From: Oscillospiraceae bacterium | GTDB lineage: Bacteria > Bacillota > Clostridia > Oscillospirales > Ruminococcaceae | DNA length: 29,482 nt | Assembly (NCBI GenBank): GCA_016295545.1 | Contig: JAEDLA010000001.1 | Location: 1 to 29,482 of the forward strand | Direction of reading: 5' to 3' | Shown: positions 1 to 9,000 of the stretch, piece by piece | Layout: each line of letters starts with the position of its first letter | Numbering within the stretch: the first letter of the stretch is position 1 | Made by a program: the position numbers and the translations under genes | The notes under the pieces: generated by a model | Database searches by the model: none | What the model saw: the letters and a program-made list of their open reading frames with translations, nothing else | What the model was told of the DNA's origin: nothing

Positions 1-1794
1 AAATGTCATTGTCTCAACTGCTGTTTTATTAAGCTGCAATTCAATATATGCTATATCTCCCGGCTTAACAGCAGAATTGAGTGTACTGAAACTAACGTTT
101 ATGTCCTCTGTCAATCCAAGATTTTTATTATAGCCTGTATCAGTTTTAGGATATACAGCATAGGCACCTCTGTTTACTCCGTTGTCGCCGGAACCTATTG
201 CAGGACTTCCCTCTTTCAAAGTAAAGTCACCTTCTGCCGCATTTACAAACATGGGATCTACGCCAAGCTCTGTTTTTGAATTAATCTGTTTATTGAATGA
301 TTCTACAGTAATTGATGGCTGAACAGGATCCATATAGTGTACGTAATCGTCTTTTCTTGCAGAATACCAGAGATTGTTTCTGTAAATCTGAGGCCCGCCG
401 CCCTTTAAATCAAGTCCATGCCACTGATGAAATCCGTTTACAGATGTTTGCTTAACAAGAATACCGGCTGTTTCATTCTGATTATACATACTGCTGTTAT
501 CCTCGTAAGCGATATTATTTCTCACCTCGTCACGCCATGATCTGTCAAGGCAGATTCCATTTTTAAGGTTGTATGCAACATTGTTAATCCACCTTGCATT
601 CCACGTTGAACCAGTATCCCAGAACGCAGTAAAAAGTCCCGATTCTATACGTTGTGCAGGAAAATCTGTGAAATGTTCTGAATCTGCCGGCATACGCTTG
701 TTTTCATCAAGAGGCTTATTGTAGACAATGTTTTCATACGCCCAGTTTCTTTCACAGCCTGATTCGTTAAACATGAAATATGCAGTATTATGTGCAACAT
801 TTCTGACTGCCGTAAAATCTCTTACGCAGATATCAAGCCATATTGTACCGCCGTTTACAGAACCTCCGGAATAATTGAATGCAAATGCATTATGCTGATT
901 ATTCTCAAATCTGCCGCCTAAAGTTGACGATTCCGAACCGCTGTAATCGGAATTTTTGCCTATAGCGCCTATAAAAGTGTTTTCAGCTATAATATTGTCT
1001 TTTGAACCGCCGTCATAGCAAAGAGTTTCGCCGTAAATGCTCTGAAAATGATTATTTCGTACAACATTCAGTCTGCCACTGACCGGAAGGGTAACATCAC
1101 CACGAAGTACACCGCCCATAGTCCAATGCCATGGGGAGCTGTAAATACAGCCAAGATTTTCAAATCTGTTATTAATCACAACATTTCCCGTACCATTAAT
1201 ATTAATTGTATTTCGGACATATTTATAATCCTTGAAAACAAAGCCTTCAATCCAGATGTAATCTCTCTGGAAAAGATTAAAAACGTCAGTAAGCTCATTT
1301 TTTCTTCCTGCAATTGAATACTCGATTCCGGCATTATCGTAATGCTTGGTCTGCTCCTCTGTCCAGCCTGTATCTCTGAGCCATTGAGCTTTTACTTCAG
1401 GAGTAATAGTTGAGCCGTTGAATTTATCGTTATGTTTGATAATAACCTTACCCATATCAGCCTGTTTTTCAGGTCTGAACACTATCATAGCTTCCTCAGT
1501 ACCGGATACTTTAGGTCTTATGTCCTCCTCAATATAAGTTCCGGAACGCACAAGAATGGTAGTACCGGGAGTTGCTTCATCAGCGGCTTTTTTGATTGAC
1601 CTGTAAGGACTCTCAGAAGAACCGTTTCCGGTATAGTCATTTCCGTTCTCAGCAACATAAAGAAATCTGTCGTTTGTTTCAACTGCTTCCGCTTCAGGTG
1701 CACTGATAATACCCATATTAAAAAAGAGGATTGGTATCAGAATAAGACTTAACAATCTTGTCCATAGACACTGGGCATTATTTGATTTTTTCAT
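1..1794 (-). CDS. Secreted right-handed beta-helix protein, DUF1565-like (partial, C-terminus outside window)
   Basis: An open frame of 598 codons runs without a stop from 1794 to the left edge, so the 3' end is missing. Residues 1-40 look like a signal peptide: MKKSN, a positive stretch, a hydrophobic core (LLSLILIPILFFNMGI), then a small-residue region. The mature part opens with RFLYVAENGNDYTGNGS, then SPYRSIKKAADEA and PGTTILVRSGTY, the entry motif of DUF1565/pectate-lyase-like beta-helices. Many Asn-rich turns (NNRFEN, RNNHF, ENTF, NNVAYN, RNNIAYED, RNNLWY) fit a parallel beta-helix. It is probably an extracellular polysaccharide-active or carbohydrate-binding protein; a dockerin or CBM could lie in the missing part. 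I cannot assign a lyase or hydrolase family. The start at 1794 has an AAAGGA motif about 12 nt upstream. An in-frame ATG at 1806 sits directly against that motif and is less likely. It has its own upstream region and is not in an operon with degV. Confidence 0.85.
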   Translation of the reverse strand, partial: MKKSNNAQCLWTRLLSLILIPILFFNMGIISAPEAEAVETNDRFLYVAENGNDYTGNGSSESPYRSIKKAADEATPGTTILVRSGTYIEEDIRPKVSGTEEAMIVFRPEKQADMGKVIIKHNDKFNGSTITPEVKAQWLRDTGWTEEQTKHYDNAGIEYSIAGRKNELTDVFNLFQRDYIWIEGFVFKDYKYVRNTININGTGNVVINNRFENLGCIYSSPWHWTMGGVLRGDVTLPVSGRLNVVRNNHFQSIYGETLCYDGGSKDNIIAENTFIGAIGKNSDYSGSESSTLGGRFENNQHNAFAFNYSGGSVNGGTIWLDICVRDFTAVRNVAHNTAYFMFNESGCERNWAYENIVYNKPLDENKRMPADSEHFTDFPAQRIESGLFTAFWDTGSTWNARWINNVAYNLKNGICLDRSWRDEVRNNIAYEDNSSMYNQNETAGILVKQTSVNGFHQWHGLDLKGGGPQIYRNNLWYSARKDDYVHYMDPVQPSITVESFNKQINSKTELGVDPMFVNAAEGDFTLKEGSPAIGSGDNGVNRGAYAVYPKTDTGYNKNLGLTEDINVSFSTLNSAVKPGDIAYIELQLNKTAVETMTF

Positions 1795-1861
1795 TTTTAC
1801 AATCATTCCTTTCTATATTAAATAAAATTGCTCCTAAATAAAACAGGAAATTCAGAACAAT

Positions 1862-1882
1862 CTTTACAGTACGACTGTAAAG
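1862..1882. repeat. Perfect 9-bp inverted repeat in the leader of the beta-helix gene
   Basis: CTTTACAGT and ACTGTAAAG flank a 3-nt centre (ACG). It lies about 70-90 nt upstream of the start codon and downstream of the predicted transcription start, so it could be an operator or an RNA hairpin. No run of U follows it in either direction, so it is not an obvious terminator. Confidence 0.55.
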
Positions 1883-1963
1883 TCCCTTTAAAAAGCAAGA
1901 AATACTGAAAGACTATAACAAATTGTCTCTTAATACTTTTATACAGAATCAGCAACTATTCAT

Positions 1964-2072
1964 TAATATTTATATTTAATATAAATATTATACACCATTA
2001 TAAATGCAAAATATATCATTTTTATGATATAAATAGCAGAACTATGATATTAAATTACATTTCGTAATTTAA
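1964..2072 (-). promoter_or_regulatory. Candidate promoter region of the beta-helix gene with three inverted repeats
   Basis: On the minus strand a TATAAT lies at 1992-1987, predicting transcription start near 1981. The -35 position (about 2010-2015) reads TATATT, a poor match. Three inverted repeats surround it: 1964-1990 (13-bp arms, 1-nt centre, over the start site), 2012-2031 (8-bp arms, 4-nt centre, centred near -41) and 2050-2072 (9-bp arms, 5-nt centre, centred near -81). A good -10, a poor -35 and symmetric sites near -41 and -81 resemble an activator-dependent promoter. The region is very AT-rich, so some symmetry may be chance. Confidence 0.4.
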
Positions 2073-2099
2073 GTTAATTTTGCTGAAAATACATATAAT

Positions 2100-2137
2100 A
2101 AAAAGCGGGACAGCCTTATATAAGACCGCTCCGCTTT
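2100..2137 (-). terminator. Intrinsic terminator after degV
   Basis: On the minus strand AAAGCGG and CCGCTTT form the base of a long imperfect hairpin; GTCTTA and TAAGGC form the top around a 2-nt loop. CTTTTTATTATAT follows. It begins about 70 nt after the degV stop codon and would end the trmL-degV transcript. The plus-strand version has a weaker U tract. Confidence 0.7.
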
Positions 2138-2206
2138 ATTATATACATTATGAACCATTTTCCAGTAAACTACAATTATTCAGCCGTCTCATAAACAAAG
2201 TAAAAT

Positions 2207-3085
2207 TTACATAGTATCAGATTTTTTCCGGCAGATAACTCCTACAAGCTCAGGACCAATATTTGCTGCAACAGCAGCTCCGACACGGTAATAAGCTTCT
2301 GCTTTTCTGCCGTATTTTTTTGCAATCTCTTTTTCAAGCTCTTTAGCCATTACATCGTCCTTGCCACATACCATCATATAAGGCGTCTGGGGAACCATAT
2401 TCTTTTCAAGACAGGCAAGCATTCGGGCGATAATATTTTTCTCTCCCCTAATTTTTTCAATAGTACTTGTACCTCCGTCACGAAACTCAATAAGCGGTTT
2501 CAGTCCGAGCATTTCACCTGCAAAGGCTGCTGCTGCCGAGATTCTTCCGGATTTCTTTGCATACTTCAATGTCATAGGAACGGCATATACAACGGCTGAT
2601 TCAAACCATTCCTTAAAATAAGCAACGAGCTCCTCTGCTTCTGCACCCTTTTTGATTTTTTTGACTGCCTCTGTAATGGGATAGCCATAAACTCCTGTAT
2701 AGCATTTTGAATCAATGTTATAGATATTCAGTTTGCCCTCAGCCTCAGGGTGATTTTCAAAAAAGCTGTCCTTAGCCATAACTGAATTATTGAATGTTGA
2801 TGAACCCTTTGAATTTATTCCTACATAGATTATATCAGTATAACCCTGCTGAAAAGCTTCAAGATAGTTTTCTTCAAATTCATAGGAGGTTATCTGCGCT
2901 GTTTTCGGAATATCACTGAAATTCTCCAGCATTTCATATACCTCAAAGGTGGATTTATCAAATATTTCCTTAAAGCTCTTATCATCAAAGGTAATAGTGA
3001 ATGGAATAACTTTTATTCCAAGCTCCTGTATTTCACTTTTTTCAAGGTCACAGGCTGAATCTGTAATTATAAGGATTTTCTGCAT
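2207..3085 (-). CDS. degV: DegV family fatty-acid-binding protein
   Basis: A protein of 292 residues, the usual DegV length. DegV/FakB proteins bind a single fatty acid and present it to the kinase FakA, which makes acyl-phosphate for phospholipid synthesis. Visible family features are the N-terminal TDSACDL (residues 8-14), the TAQITSYEF segment after the first domain (the TSQPS-like position), SKGSSTFNNS, the IDSKCYTGVYGYPI helix start, and KKSGRIS followed by a glycine-rich GLKPLIEFRDG. GPELVGV near the C-terminus matches the GPG-like end motif. Several of these deviate from the commonest DegV forms, so the ligand could differ. It is cytosolic with no signal or membrane segment. The start has AAAGGAG about 7 nt upstream. 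It follows trmL by 13 nt and is probably co-transcribed with it; a terminator lies downstream near 2100. Confidence 0.9.
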   Translation of the reverse strand: MQKILIITDSACDLEKSEIQELGIKVIPFTITFDDKSFKEIFDKSTFEVYEMLENFSDIPKTAQITSYEFEENYLEAFQQGYTDIIYVGINSKGSSTFNNSVMAKDSFFENHPEAEGKLNIYNIDSKCYTGVYGYPITEAVKKIKKGAEAEELVAYFKEWFESAVVYAVPMTLKYAKKSGRISAAAAFAGEMLGLKPLIEFRDGGTSTIEKIRGEKNIIARMLACLEKNMVPQTPYMMVCGKDDVMAKELEKEIAKKYGRKAEAYYRVGAAVAANIGPELVGVICRKKSDTM

Positions 3086-3098
3086 TTTAATTCTCCTT

Positions 3099-3596
3099 TT
3101 ACCACGTATATTTTGTTAGTTTTCCCTCTCTGTTAAGGTCGGGGTAGTCCCACTGCCGCAGAACCTCATAAACTGCAATTGCAGCTGAATTCGATAGATT
3201 AAGACTCCTCAGTTCATTCCTCATGGGAATGCGGACACAGCTTTCCGGATTCCTGTATAAAAGCTCCTCAGGCAGTCCCCTGTCCTCACGTCCGAAAACA
3301 AGATAGCTGTTGTTTGGATATTTCACGTCACTGTAAGTTTTACGTCCTTTGGTGGTAAAATAGAAAAAATTTCCGTCAGGATTTTTTTCAAAGAAATCCG
3401 CAAAATTTTCATAATAGCTTATGTCCAGCTTGTCCCAGTAGTCAAGACCTGCACGTTTCAGGTGCTTGTCTGAGACTTCAAACCCAAGAGGCTTTATAAG
3501 GTGAAGCCTTGCTCCGGTAACAGCACAGGTGCGTGAGATATTTCCTGTATTCTGAGGAATCTGAGGTTCTGCAAGGACAATGTTTATATTGTACAT
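3099..3596 (-). CDS. trmL: tRNA (cytidine/uridine-34-2'-O)-methyltransferase TrmL
   Basis: A protein of 165 residues, close to the standard 155-165 for TrmL, the SPOUT methyltransferase that 2'-O-methylates the wobble base of tRNA-Leu isoacceptors using SAM. The N-terminus has PQIPQNTGNISRTCAVTGA, the hallmark first motif. The knotted SAM-binding core is shown by YLVFGREDRGLPEELL and RIPMRNELRSLNLSNSAAI, followed by VYEVLRQW. It acts as a cytosolic homodimer. An AAGGA motif lies 9 nt before the ATG. It is the first gene of a short minus-strand pair with degV and is divergent from the small plus-strand gene at 3740. I saw no convincing promoter; a TATGAT/GATAAT-like sequence near 3615-3625 is the best candidate. 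Confidence 0.95.
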   Translation of the reverse strand: MYNINIVLAEPQIPQNTGNISRTCAVTGARLHLIKPLGFEVSDKHLKRAGLDYWDKLDISYYENFADFFEKNPDGNFFYFTTKGRKTYSDVKYPNNSYLVFGREDRGLPEELLYRNPESCVRIPMRNELRSLNLSNSAAIAVYEVLRQWDYPDLNREGKLTKYTW

Positions 3597-3624
3597 TTTT
3601 TACGTCCTTATGTATATTATCATA

Positions 3625-3653
3625 TTTACGGCAAAAAATATTACTGTTATGCT
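3625..3653 (+). promoter_or_regulatory. Weak candidate promoter for the 57-residue gene
   Basis: TTTACG at 3625-3630 and TATGCT at 3648-3653 are 17 nt apart, with TG one base before the -10 (extended -10). Each hexamer matches consensus at about four of six positions. It points toward the small gene at 3740. Confidence 0.3.
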
Positions 3654-3654
3654 G

Positions 3655-3714
3655 CCGGAAAAAATATTTTCCGGAACATCTGCATAAAAACGCCGGCTGT
3701 CCGCCGCTGACAGC
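3655..3714. other. Two hairpins between trmL and the small gene
   Basis: CCGGAAAA and TTTTCCGG (3655-3674) form a perfect 8-bp stem with an AATA loop. GCTGTC and GACAGC (3696-3714) form a 6-bp stem with a 7-nt loop; on the minus strand this second one is followed by CGGCG and five T, so it may weakly terminate transcripts coming from ruvX. On the plus strand both would sit in the leader of the gene at 3740. Confidence 0.4.
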
Positions 3715-3739
3715 TTGCTGATTTTGAAAGGATAAAAGT

Positions 3740-3913
3740 ATGGATATCAAATTGATTACAAAGGGAGCTGCAATCGGTACAGCAACCGGTCTTGTATATT
3801 ACGCACTCTCCTCCGCAGGCTCAAAAAAGAGACACAGCATTAAGAGAAATGCAGGAAAGGCACTTAAAGCTGCCGGAACAGTTCTTGATGAAATAACCTC
3901 AGTTATAATGTAG
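3740..3913 (+). CDS. Small hypothetical protein, 57 residues, possible membrane-associated helix
   Basis: A short frame beginning MDIKLITKGAAIGTATGLV and ending LDEITSVIM. AAAGGA sits 8 nt before the ATG, a good ribosome binding site. Residues 6-26 are Gly/Ala-rich and hydrophobic and could form one membrane-inserting helix of the kind seen in small YtxH-like envelope proteins. They are followed by a basic stretch (SKKRHSIKRNAGKALK) and a final amphipathic helix. I recognise no named family. It lies alone on the plus strand between trmL and ruvX, and its last 11 nt overlap the end of ruvX tail to tail. No terminator follows, so its transcript should run antisense into ruvX. Support is the start signal, the protein-like composition and the lack of any other gene here. 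Confidence 0.65.
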   Translation: MDIKLITKGAAIGTATGLVYYALSSAGSKKRHSIKRNAGKALKAAGTVLDEITSVIM

Positions 3914-4334
3914 CCATACCGGAGTTTTTACGGTATGCAAGATAACTTTCCAGAATAATTACAGCTGCAACGGCGTCTACGACTGCCTTTCGTTTTTTTC
4001 CTCTCGTATTAGTTGCATTCAGGCAAATATGAGCCGATACAGTCGTACACCGTTCGTCCCAAAGCTTAACGGGACAGTCTGTAAGCTTTGCCAGTTCTTC
4101 TGAAAAGAGCTGGCATTTTTCTGCTCTTTCGCCGATTGTTCCGTTCATATTTTTGGGATAGCCAACAACAATTTCCTCTGCGTGGTGTTCCTTTGCAAGC
4201 TGAGCAGTTTTCTCTATGCAGCGGTTGAAATCCTTTTCCTGAATAACACAGACCGGTGATGCTATCATTTCGCTTTTTCCGCATACAGCAATACCTGTCC
4301 TTGCATCACCGAAATCTACCGACATTATTATCAT
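3903..4334 (-). CDS. ruvX: Putative pre-16S rRNA nuclease / Holliday junction resolvase-like YqgF
   Basis: A protein of 143 residues, the normal YqgF/RuvX length. The RNase H-like fold is shown by MSVDFGDARTGIAV (first catalytic Asp), VVGYPKNMNGTIGERAE (the GLP-NMDGT-like motif), LWDERCTT (catalytic Glu) and KAVVDAVAAVIILESYL (last catalytic Asp). The family matures the 5' end of 16S rRNA, with a possible role at branched DNA. AGAGGTG lies about 5 nt before the ATG; an in-frame ATG three codons on is an alternative. It begins 10 nt after the pyrD stop and is therefore the last gene of the pyrimidine operon. In Bacillus ruvX sits beside a DUF1292 gene; here the DUF1292 gene is about 13 kb away. 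The 3' end overlaps the small convergent plus-strand gene. Confidence 0.93.
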   Translation of the reverse strand: MIIMSVDFGDARTGIAVCGKSEMIASPVCVIQEKDFNRCIEKTAQLAKEHHAEEIVVGYPKNMNGTIGERAEKCQLFSEELAKLTDCPVKLWDERCTTVSAHICLNATNTRGKKRKAVVDAVAAVIILESYLAYRKNSGMATL

Positions 4335-4344
4335 ACTGCACCTC

Positions 4345-5256
4345 TTACCATGCTTTTACAGAACCGATAATGTCCCTGATGCTGGAAATTCCTTTGCTGT
4401 CCAGGAAATCGTTCATTTCCTCAATTATTTTTACAGGTGCAAAGGGATCAGTAAATACAGCTGCTCCGACCTGAACAGCAGAAGCTCCTGCCATCATAAG
4501 CTCAATTGCGTCTCTGCCGGAGGATACTCCGCCCATACCGATAACAGGTATCTTTACAGCATTTGCCGTCTGCCACACCATTCTGACTGCAATCGGGAAA
4601 ACTGCTGGTCCTGACATTCCGCCCACATTATTTTTCAGGACAGGTCTGCAGGTATTGACATCAATTCTCATGCCAAGCAGTGTATTAATCAGGGAAACTG
4701 CGTCAGCGCCTGCGGCTTCAACAGCCTTTGCAATCTCCGCAATGCTCGTTACATTAGGAGAAAGCTTGACAACAAGCGGTTTCTTTGTAGCCTTGCGGAC
4801 ACGGGAAGTTACCTCCGCAGCCATTTCACAGCTTGTACCAAAAGCTGCTCCGCCCTGCTTGACATTGGGACAGGAGATATTCAGTTCAAGCATATGAACG
4901 TCTGTATCGTCAAGCTTTTCTGCTGCCTCCACACATTCCTCCACTGTAGAGCCTGCAAAATTTGCAAGTATCACTGTATCCTTTTTTAGAAGATTCGGCA
5001 GCTCTGTTGAAATAAAATAGTCTATTCCCGGATTCTGAAGTCCTACAGAATTAAGCATTCCGGAGGGAGTTTCTGCTATTCTCGGGGAGAGGTTACCATT
5101 TCTTCTGTGCAGAGTAGTACCCTTTGTGGCAATTCCTCCAAGCTTTGAAAGAGGATAAAGCTCCTCATATTCCCTGCCGTAGCCGAATACTCCGGAAGCC
5201 GGTATAACCGGATTTTTGAAATCCACACCACATATATTTACAGATAAATCAGCCAT
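4345..5256 (-). CDS. pyrD: Dihydroorotate dehydrogenase B, catalytic subunit (class 1B)
   Basis: A protein of 303 residues that oxidises dihydroorotate to orotate with FMN, passing electrons through PyrK to NAD+. The FMN-barrel motifs are PVIPASGVFGYG near the N-terminus, TKGTTL, SVGLQNPG, and ELNISCPNVKQGG with the catalytic base Cys129, which marks class 1. GMGGVSSGRDAIELMMAGA and VQVGAAVF near the end bind the FMN phosphate. The adjacent PyrK assigns it to subclass 1B. Its ATG shares one base with the pyrK stop (TAATG), so the two are translationally coupled, as expected for a heterotetramer. It is cytosolic. ruvX follows 10 nt later. Confidence 0.97.
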   Translation of the reverse strand: MADLSVNICGVDFKNPVIPASGVFGYGREYEELYPLSKLGGIATKGTTLHRRNGNLSPRIAETPSGMLNSVGLQNPGIDYFISTELPNLLKKDTVILANFAGSTVEECVEAAEKLDDTDVHMLELNISCPNVKQGGAAFGTSCEMAAEVTSRVRKATKKPLVVKLSPNVTSIAEIAKAVEAAGADAVSLINTLLGMRIDVNTCRPVLKNNVGGMSGPAVFPIAVRMVWQTANAVKIPVIGMGGVSSGRDAIELMMAGASAVQVGAAVFTDPFAPVKIIEEMNDFLDSKGISSIRDIIGSVKAW

Positions 5257-6026
5257 TACCAGAGCACCTCCTTGGCATTGAATACAGGACCGTCCTTGCA
5301 GACGTGAGCAAAGTATTCCTCGTCATTTTTTACAGTTCGGCAGGCACAGCCAAGACAGGCTCCGATTCCGCACGCCATACGTTCTTCAAGGGAAATTTCA
5401 CAGAATATCCCCTTTGATTCTGCCATAGCAGCAATATTTTTCAGCATTGGCATAGGTCCGCAGGCATATATTGCGTCTATGCCGCCCTTATTGACAAGTT
5501 TTTCAAGGGGCTGAGTTACAAATCCGTGAATACCAAGACTTCCGTCATCAGTACACAGAATAAGCTCTGCACCGGTCTTTTTGAAGTCATTCCGGAGAAT
5601 TACTGCCTCTGAACCTCTGAAACCGGTTATTACAACAGCTTTTTGTCCGTATATCTCAGCAAGAGGAAGCATAGGCGGAGTACCTATTCCTCCTCCGATA
5701 AGAATTACCTTTTTAAAATCAGGATTTACTGTAAAGCCATGTCCCAGCGGAGCAAGCATATCAATGAGAGTTCCCTCGTTAAGCTTTGAAAGCTGCTTTG
5801 TTCCCTCGCCTCTTATCTCGAATACGATTCTTATAGTTCCTTTTTTACGATCTATTCCGCAAATGGAAACAGGTCTGCGGAGAGTAAACCCGTCTACTCT
5901 TATATGAACGAACTGTCCCGGTACAGCCACTTCCGCTGTTTCCGGACATTCAATTGTAAAGCTGTAGATGTTTCCTGCAATTGCAGTTTTTTCAGTTATG
6001 GGATATTTTCCCTGTGTGTATTTCAT
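5256..6026 (-). CDS. pyrK: Dihydroorotate dehydrogenase B, electron transfer subunit
   Basis: A protein of 256 residues. The N-terminal FAD domain has LRRPVSICGID (flavin-binding, about residues 49-59). The NAD-binding half starts at VILIGGGIGTPPMLPLAE (107-124). The C-terminal [2Fe-2S] site shows the family pattern C219-x4-C224-x2-C227 and C243 in HVCKDGPVF; an extra Cys lies at 229. Electrons pass from dihydroorotate through PyrD FMN, this cluster and FAD to NAD+. The start has GAGGAGG 7 nt upstream. Carried in the pyr operon 41 nt after carB and overlapping pyrD by one base. Confidence 0.97.
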   Translation of the reverse strand: MKYTQGKYPITEKTAIAGNIYSFTIECPETAEVAVPGQFVHIRVDGFTLRRPVSICGIDRKKGTIRIVFEIRGEGTKQLSKLNEGTLIDMLAPLGHGFTVNPDFKKVILIGGGIGTPPMLPLAEIYGQKAVVITGFRGSEAVILRNDFKKTGAELILCTDDGSLGIHGFVTQPLEKLVNKGGIDAIYACGPMPMLKNIAAMAESKGIFCEISLEERMACGIGACLGCACRTVKNDEEYFAHVCKDGPVFNAKEVLW

Positions 6027-6067
6027 TTCTGCCTCCTCTAAGGAGCTGTCTTTTTTAAGCCAGTTCC

Positions 6068-9000
6068 TTATATTTTTGTAATGTCAACAAGCTCTACGTC
6101 ATCAATAGTTCTGCCTGACTGGAGAACATTTGCCAGTGCTCTTGCCGTATCAATTGCTGTAAGACTGCATATCGAGCGTTCAATAGACTTTCTGCGCATC
6201 TTTACGCTGTCTCTTGCAGGCATTCTTCCCTTAGCAGAGGTAGATATAACATAATGTATCTTTCCGCTTTCAAGAAGTGTTATAACATTAGGCTCACCGT
6301 CGGAAATTTTTCTTACAAGGTTTGTAGCTATCATATTCCTGTTGAGAACACTCTGTGTACCTGATGTTGCATAAAGCTCAAAGCCCATTTGTGAGAATTT
6401 ATCGGCAATAGCTATTATCTCCTGTTTATCTGTATCACGGACGGAAATGAGCACTCCGCCCTCCTTTTTAAGGTCATAGCCGGCAGCCACAAGACCTTTC
6501 AGCAGTGCGTCCTCAAGATTTCTTCCTATGCCGAGACATTCTCCGGTAGACTTCATTTCAGGTCCAAGCATTGTGTCAACGTCCTGAAGCTTCTCAAAGC
6601 TGAATACAGGTACCTTAACTGCAACATAATCTCCTGCAGGATAAAGTCCGCTTTCATAGCCAAGCTCCTTTAATGTTGCACCAAGCATGATTTTTGTTGC
6701 CAGGTCAACCATTGGTATTCCTGTAACCTTGCTGATGTAAGGAACTGTTCTTGATGAACGTGGATTTACCTCGATTACATAAACCTCATTATTATATACA
6801 ACATACTGGATATTAACAAGTCCGACTACATTAAGCTCATTTGCAAGAAGCCTTGTGTATTCAACTATTGTATCTGTGATACGCTTTGAAAGATGCTGTG
6901 CAGGATAAATTGAAATTGAGTCACCTGAGTGAACGCCTGCACGCTCAACGTGCTCCATGATTCCGGGAATAAGGAAGTCTGTTCCGTCACAGATAGCGTC
7001 AACCTCAACCTCAGTTCCCATCATATATTTGTCAATGAGCACAGGGTTTTCAATCATATGACTGGTGATAATTCCCATGTACTCCACAACATCTGCCTCT
7101 GAATGGGCAATTATCATATTCTGTCCGCCAAGAACATAGGACGGACGGAGAAGCACAGGATATCCCAGACTTTCAGCTGCCCTGACAGCTTCTTCGGTTG
7201 TCATTACTGTATGACCGCAGGGACGTGGAATACCGCACTTTTCAAGGACTTCATCAAAGCGCTCCCTGTCCTCAGCAGCGTCTATCATGTCAGCAGATGT
7301 TCCAAGAATTCTTACGCCCATATCGGAAAGATGACGTGTCAGCTTGATTGCTGTCTGTCCGCCGAACTGAACTACAACGCCGTAGGGCTGCTCAGTTTCA
7401 ATAATAGCTTCAACATCTTCCTTTGTAAGGGGGTCAAAATAAAGTCTGTCACCTGTGTCAAAGTCGGTAGATACGGTTTCAGGGTTATTATTGCAGATTA
7501 CTGCCTCGTAGCCCTCCTCTTTGAGAGTCCATACACAGTGAACGGAACAGTAGTCGAACTCGATACCCTGACCAATTCTTATAGGACCTGAACCGAAAAC
7601 GATGACCTTTTTCTTGTCAGAGCCTTTGCGCTGAATGAACTGCTTTGCTTCATTCTCCTCGTCAAAGGTGGAGTAGAAATAAGGTGTTTCAGCCTTGAAT
7701 TCTCCGGCACAGGTATCAACCATTTTGAAAACGGCTTTTTTGTGTGCAGGACACTTCTGACCGGAAATTCTCTCAATCGTGCTGTCAAGATAACCGTACT
7801 GCTTTGCAAGGTTATACTTTTCAACAGTAAGCTCGTCCTTAGCAAGCCACTTTTCAAGATTTACAAGATTCAGCAGCTTGTTCAGGAACCATTTGTCTAT
7901 CATTGTCAGCTCGTGTATCTCGTCAACCGATACTCCCCTTTTCAGAGCCTCAAATACCTGGAATGAACGCTCATCATCAACAGTTTTCAGCATCTGGAGG
8001 ATTTCTCCGGTAGACTTGCTTTCAAGCTTTTTGAGGTTCATTGTATCGATTCCAAGCTCAATTGAACGGACAGCCTTCATCATTGCCTGTTCAAAGCTAG
8101 TGCCGATTGCCATTACTTCTCCGGTAGCTTTCATCTGAGTACCAAGAGTTCTTTTTGCGTATACAAATTTATCAAATGCCCACTTCGGGAACTTAATTAC
8201 AACATAGTCCAATGCAGGCTCAAAGCAGGCATAGGTCTTGCCTGTTACCTGATTTACTATTTCGTCCAGAGTATATCCAATAGCAATTCGTGTTGCAACC
8301 TTAGCAATAGGATATCCCGTAGCCTTTGAAGCAAGGGCAGAGGATCGTGATACTCTGGGATTAACCTCAATTACAGCATACTCGAAGCTTGTGGGGTGAA
8401 GTGCAAACTGACAGTTGCAGCCGCCCTCGACTTTAAGCTCCTTGATAATATTAATAGCCGCTGTTCTCAGCATCTGATACTCTCTGTCAGTGAGAGTTAC
8501 TGCCGGAGCTATTACAATACTGTCACCGGTGTGAACTCCCACAGGGTCAAAGTTCTCCATTGAGCAGACAGTGATAACATTACCCTTGCTGTCACGGATT
8601 ACCTCGAACTCAATTTCCTTCCAGCCGCTTATGCACTTCTCGATAAGCACCTGAGTAATAGGAGAAAGTCTCAGTCCGTTTTTCGCAATATCTCTCAGCT
8701 CATCTTCATTATCAGCTATACCACCGCCTGTACCGCCAAGAGTAAATGCCGGACGAACGATAACAGGATAGCCAATGCTTTGAGCAAAGTCCACAGCGTC
8801 CTCAATAGTCTCAACGACCTTTGAGGGTATACACGGCTCTCCAATTTTTTCCATTGTATCCTTGAAAGCCTGTCTGTCCTCAGCCTTGTGTATAGTCTCA
8901 GGATCAGCTCCCAGAAGCTTTACATTGTGGGACTCCAGAAATCCCTCCTCAGCAAGCTGCATTGAAAGGGTAAGACCAGTCTGTCCGCCAAGTGTTGACA

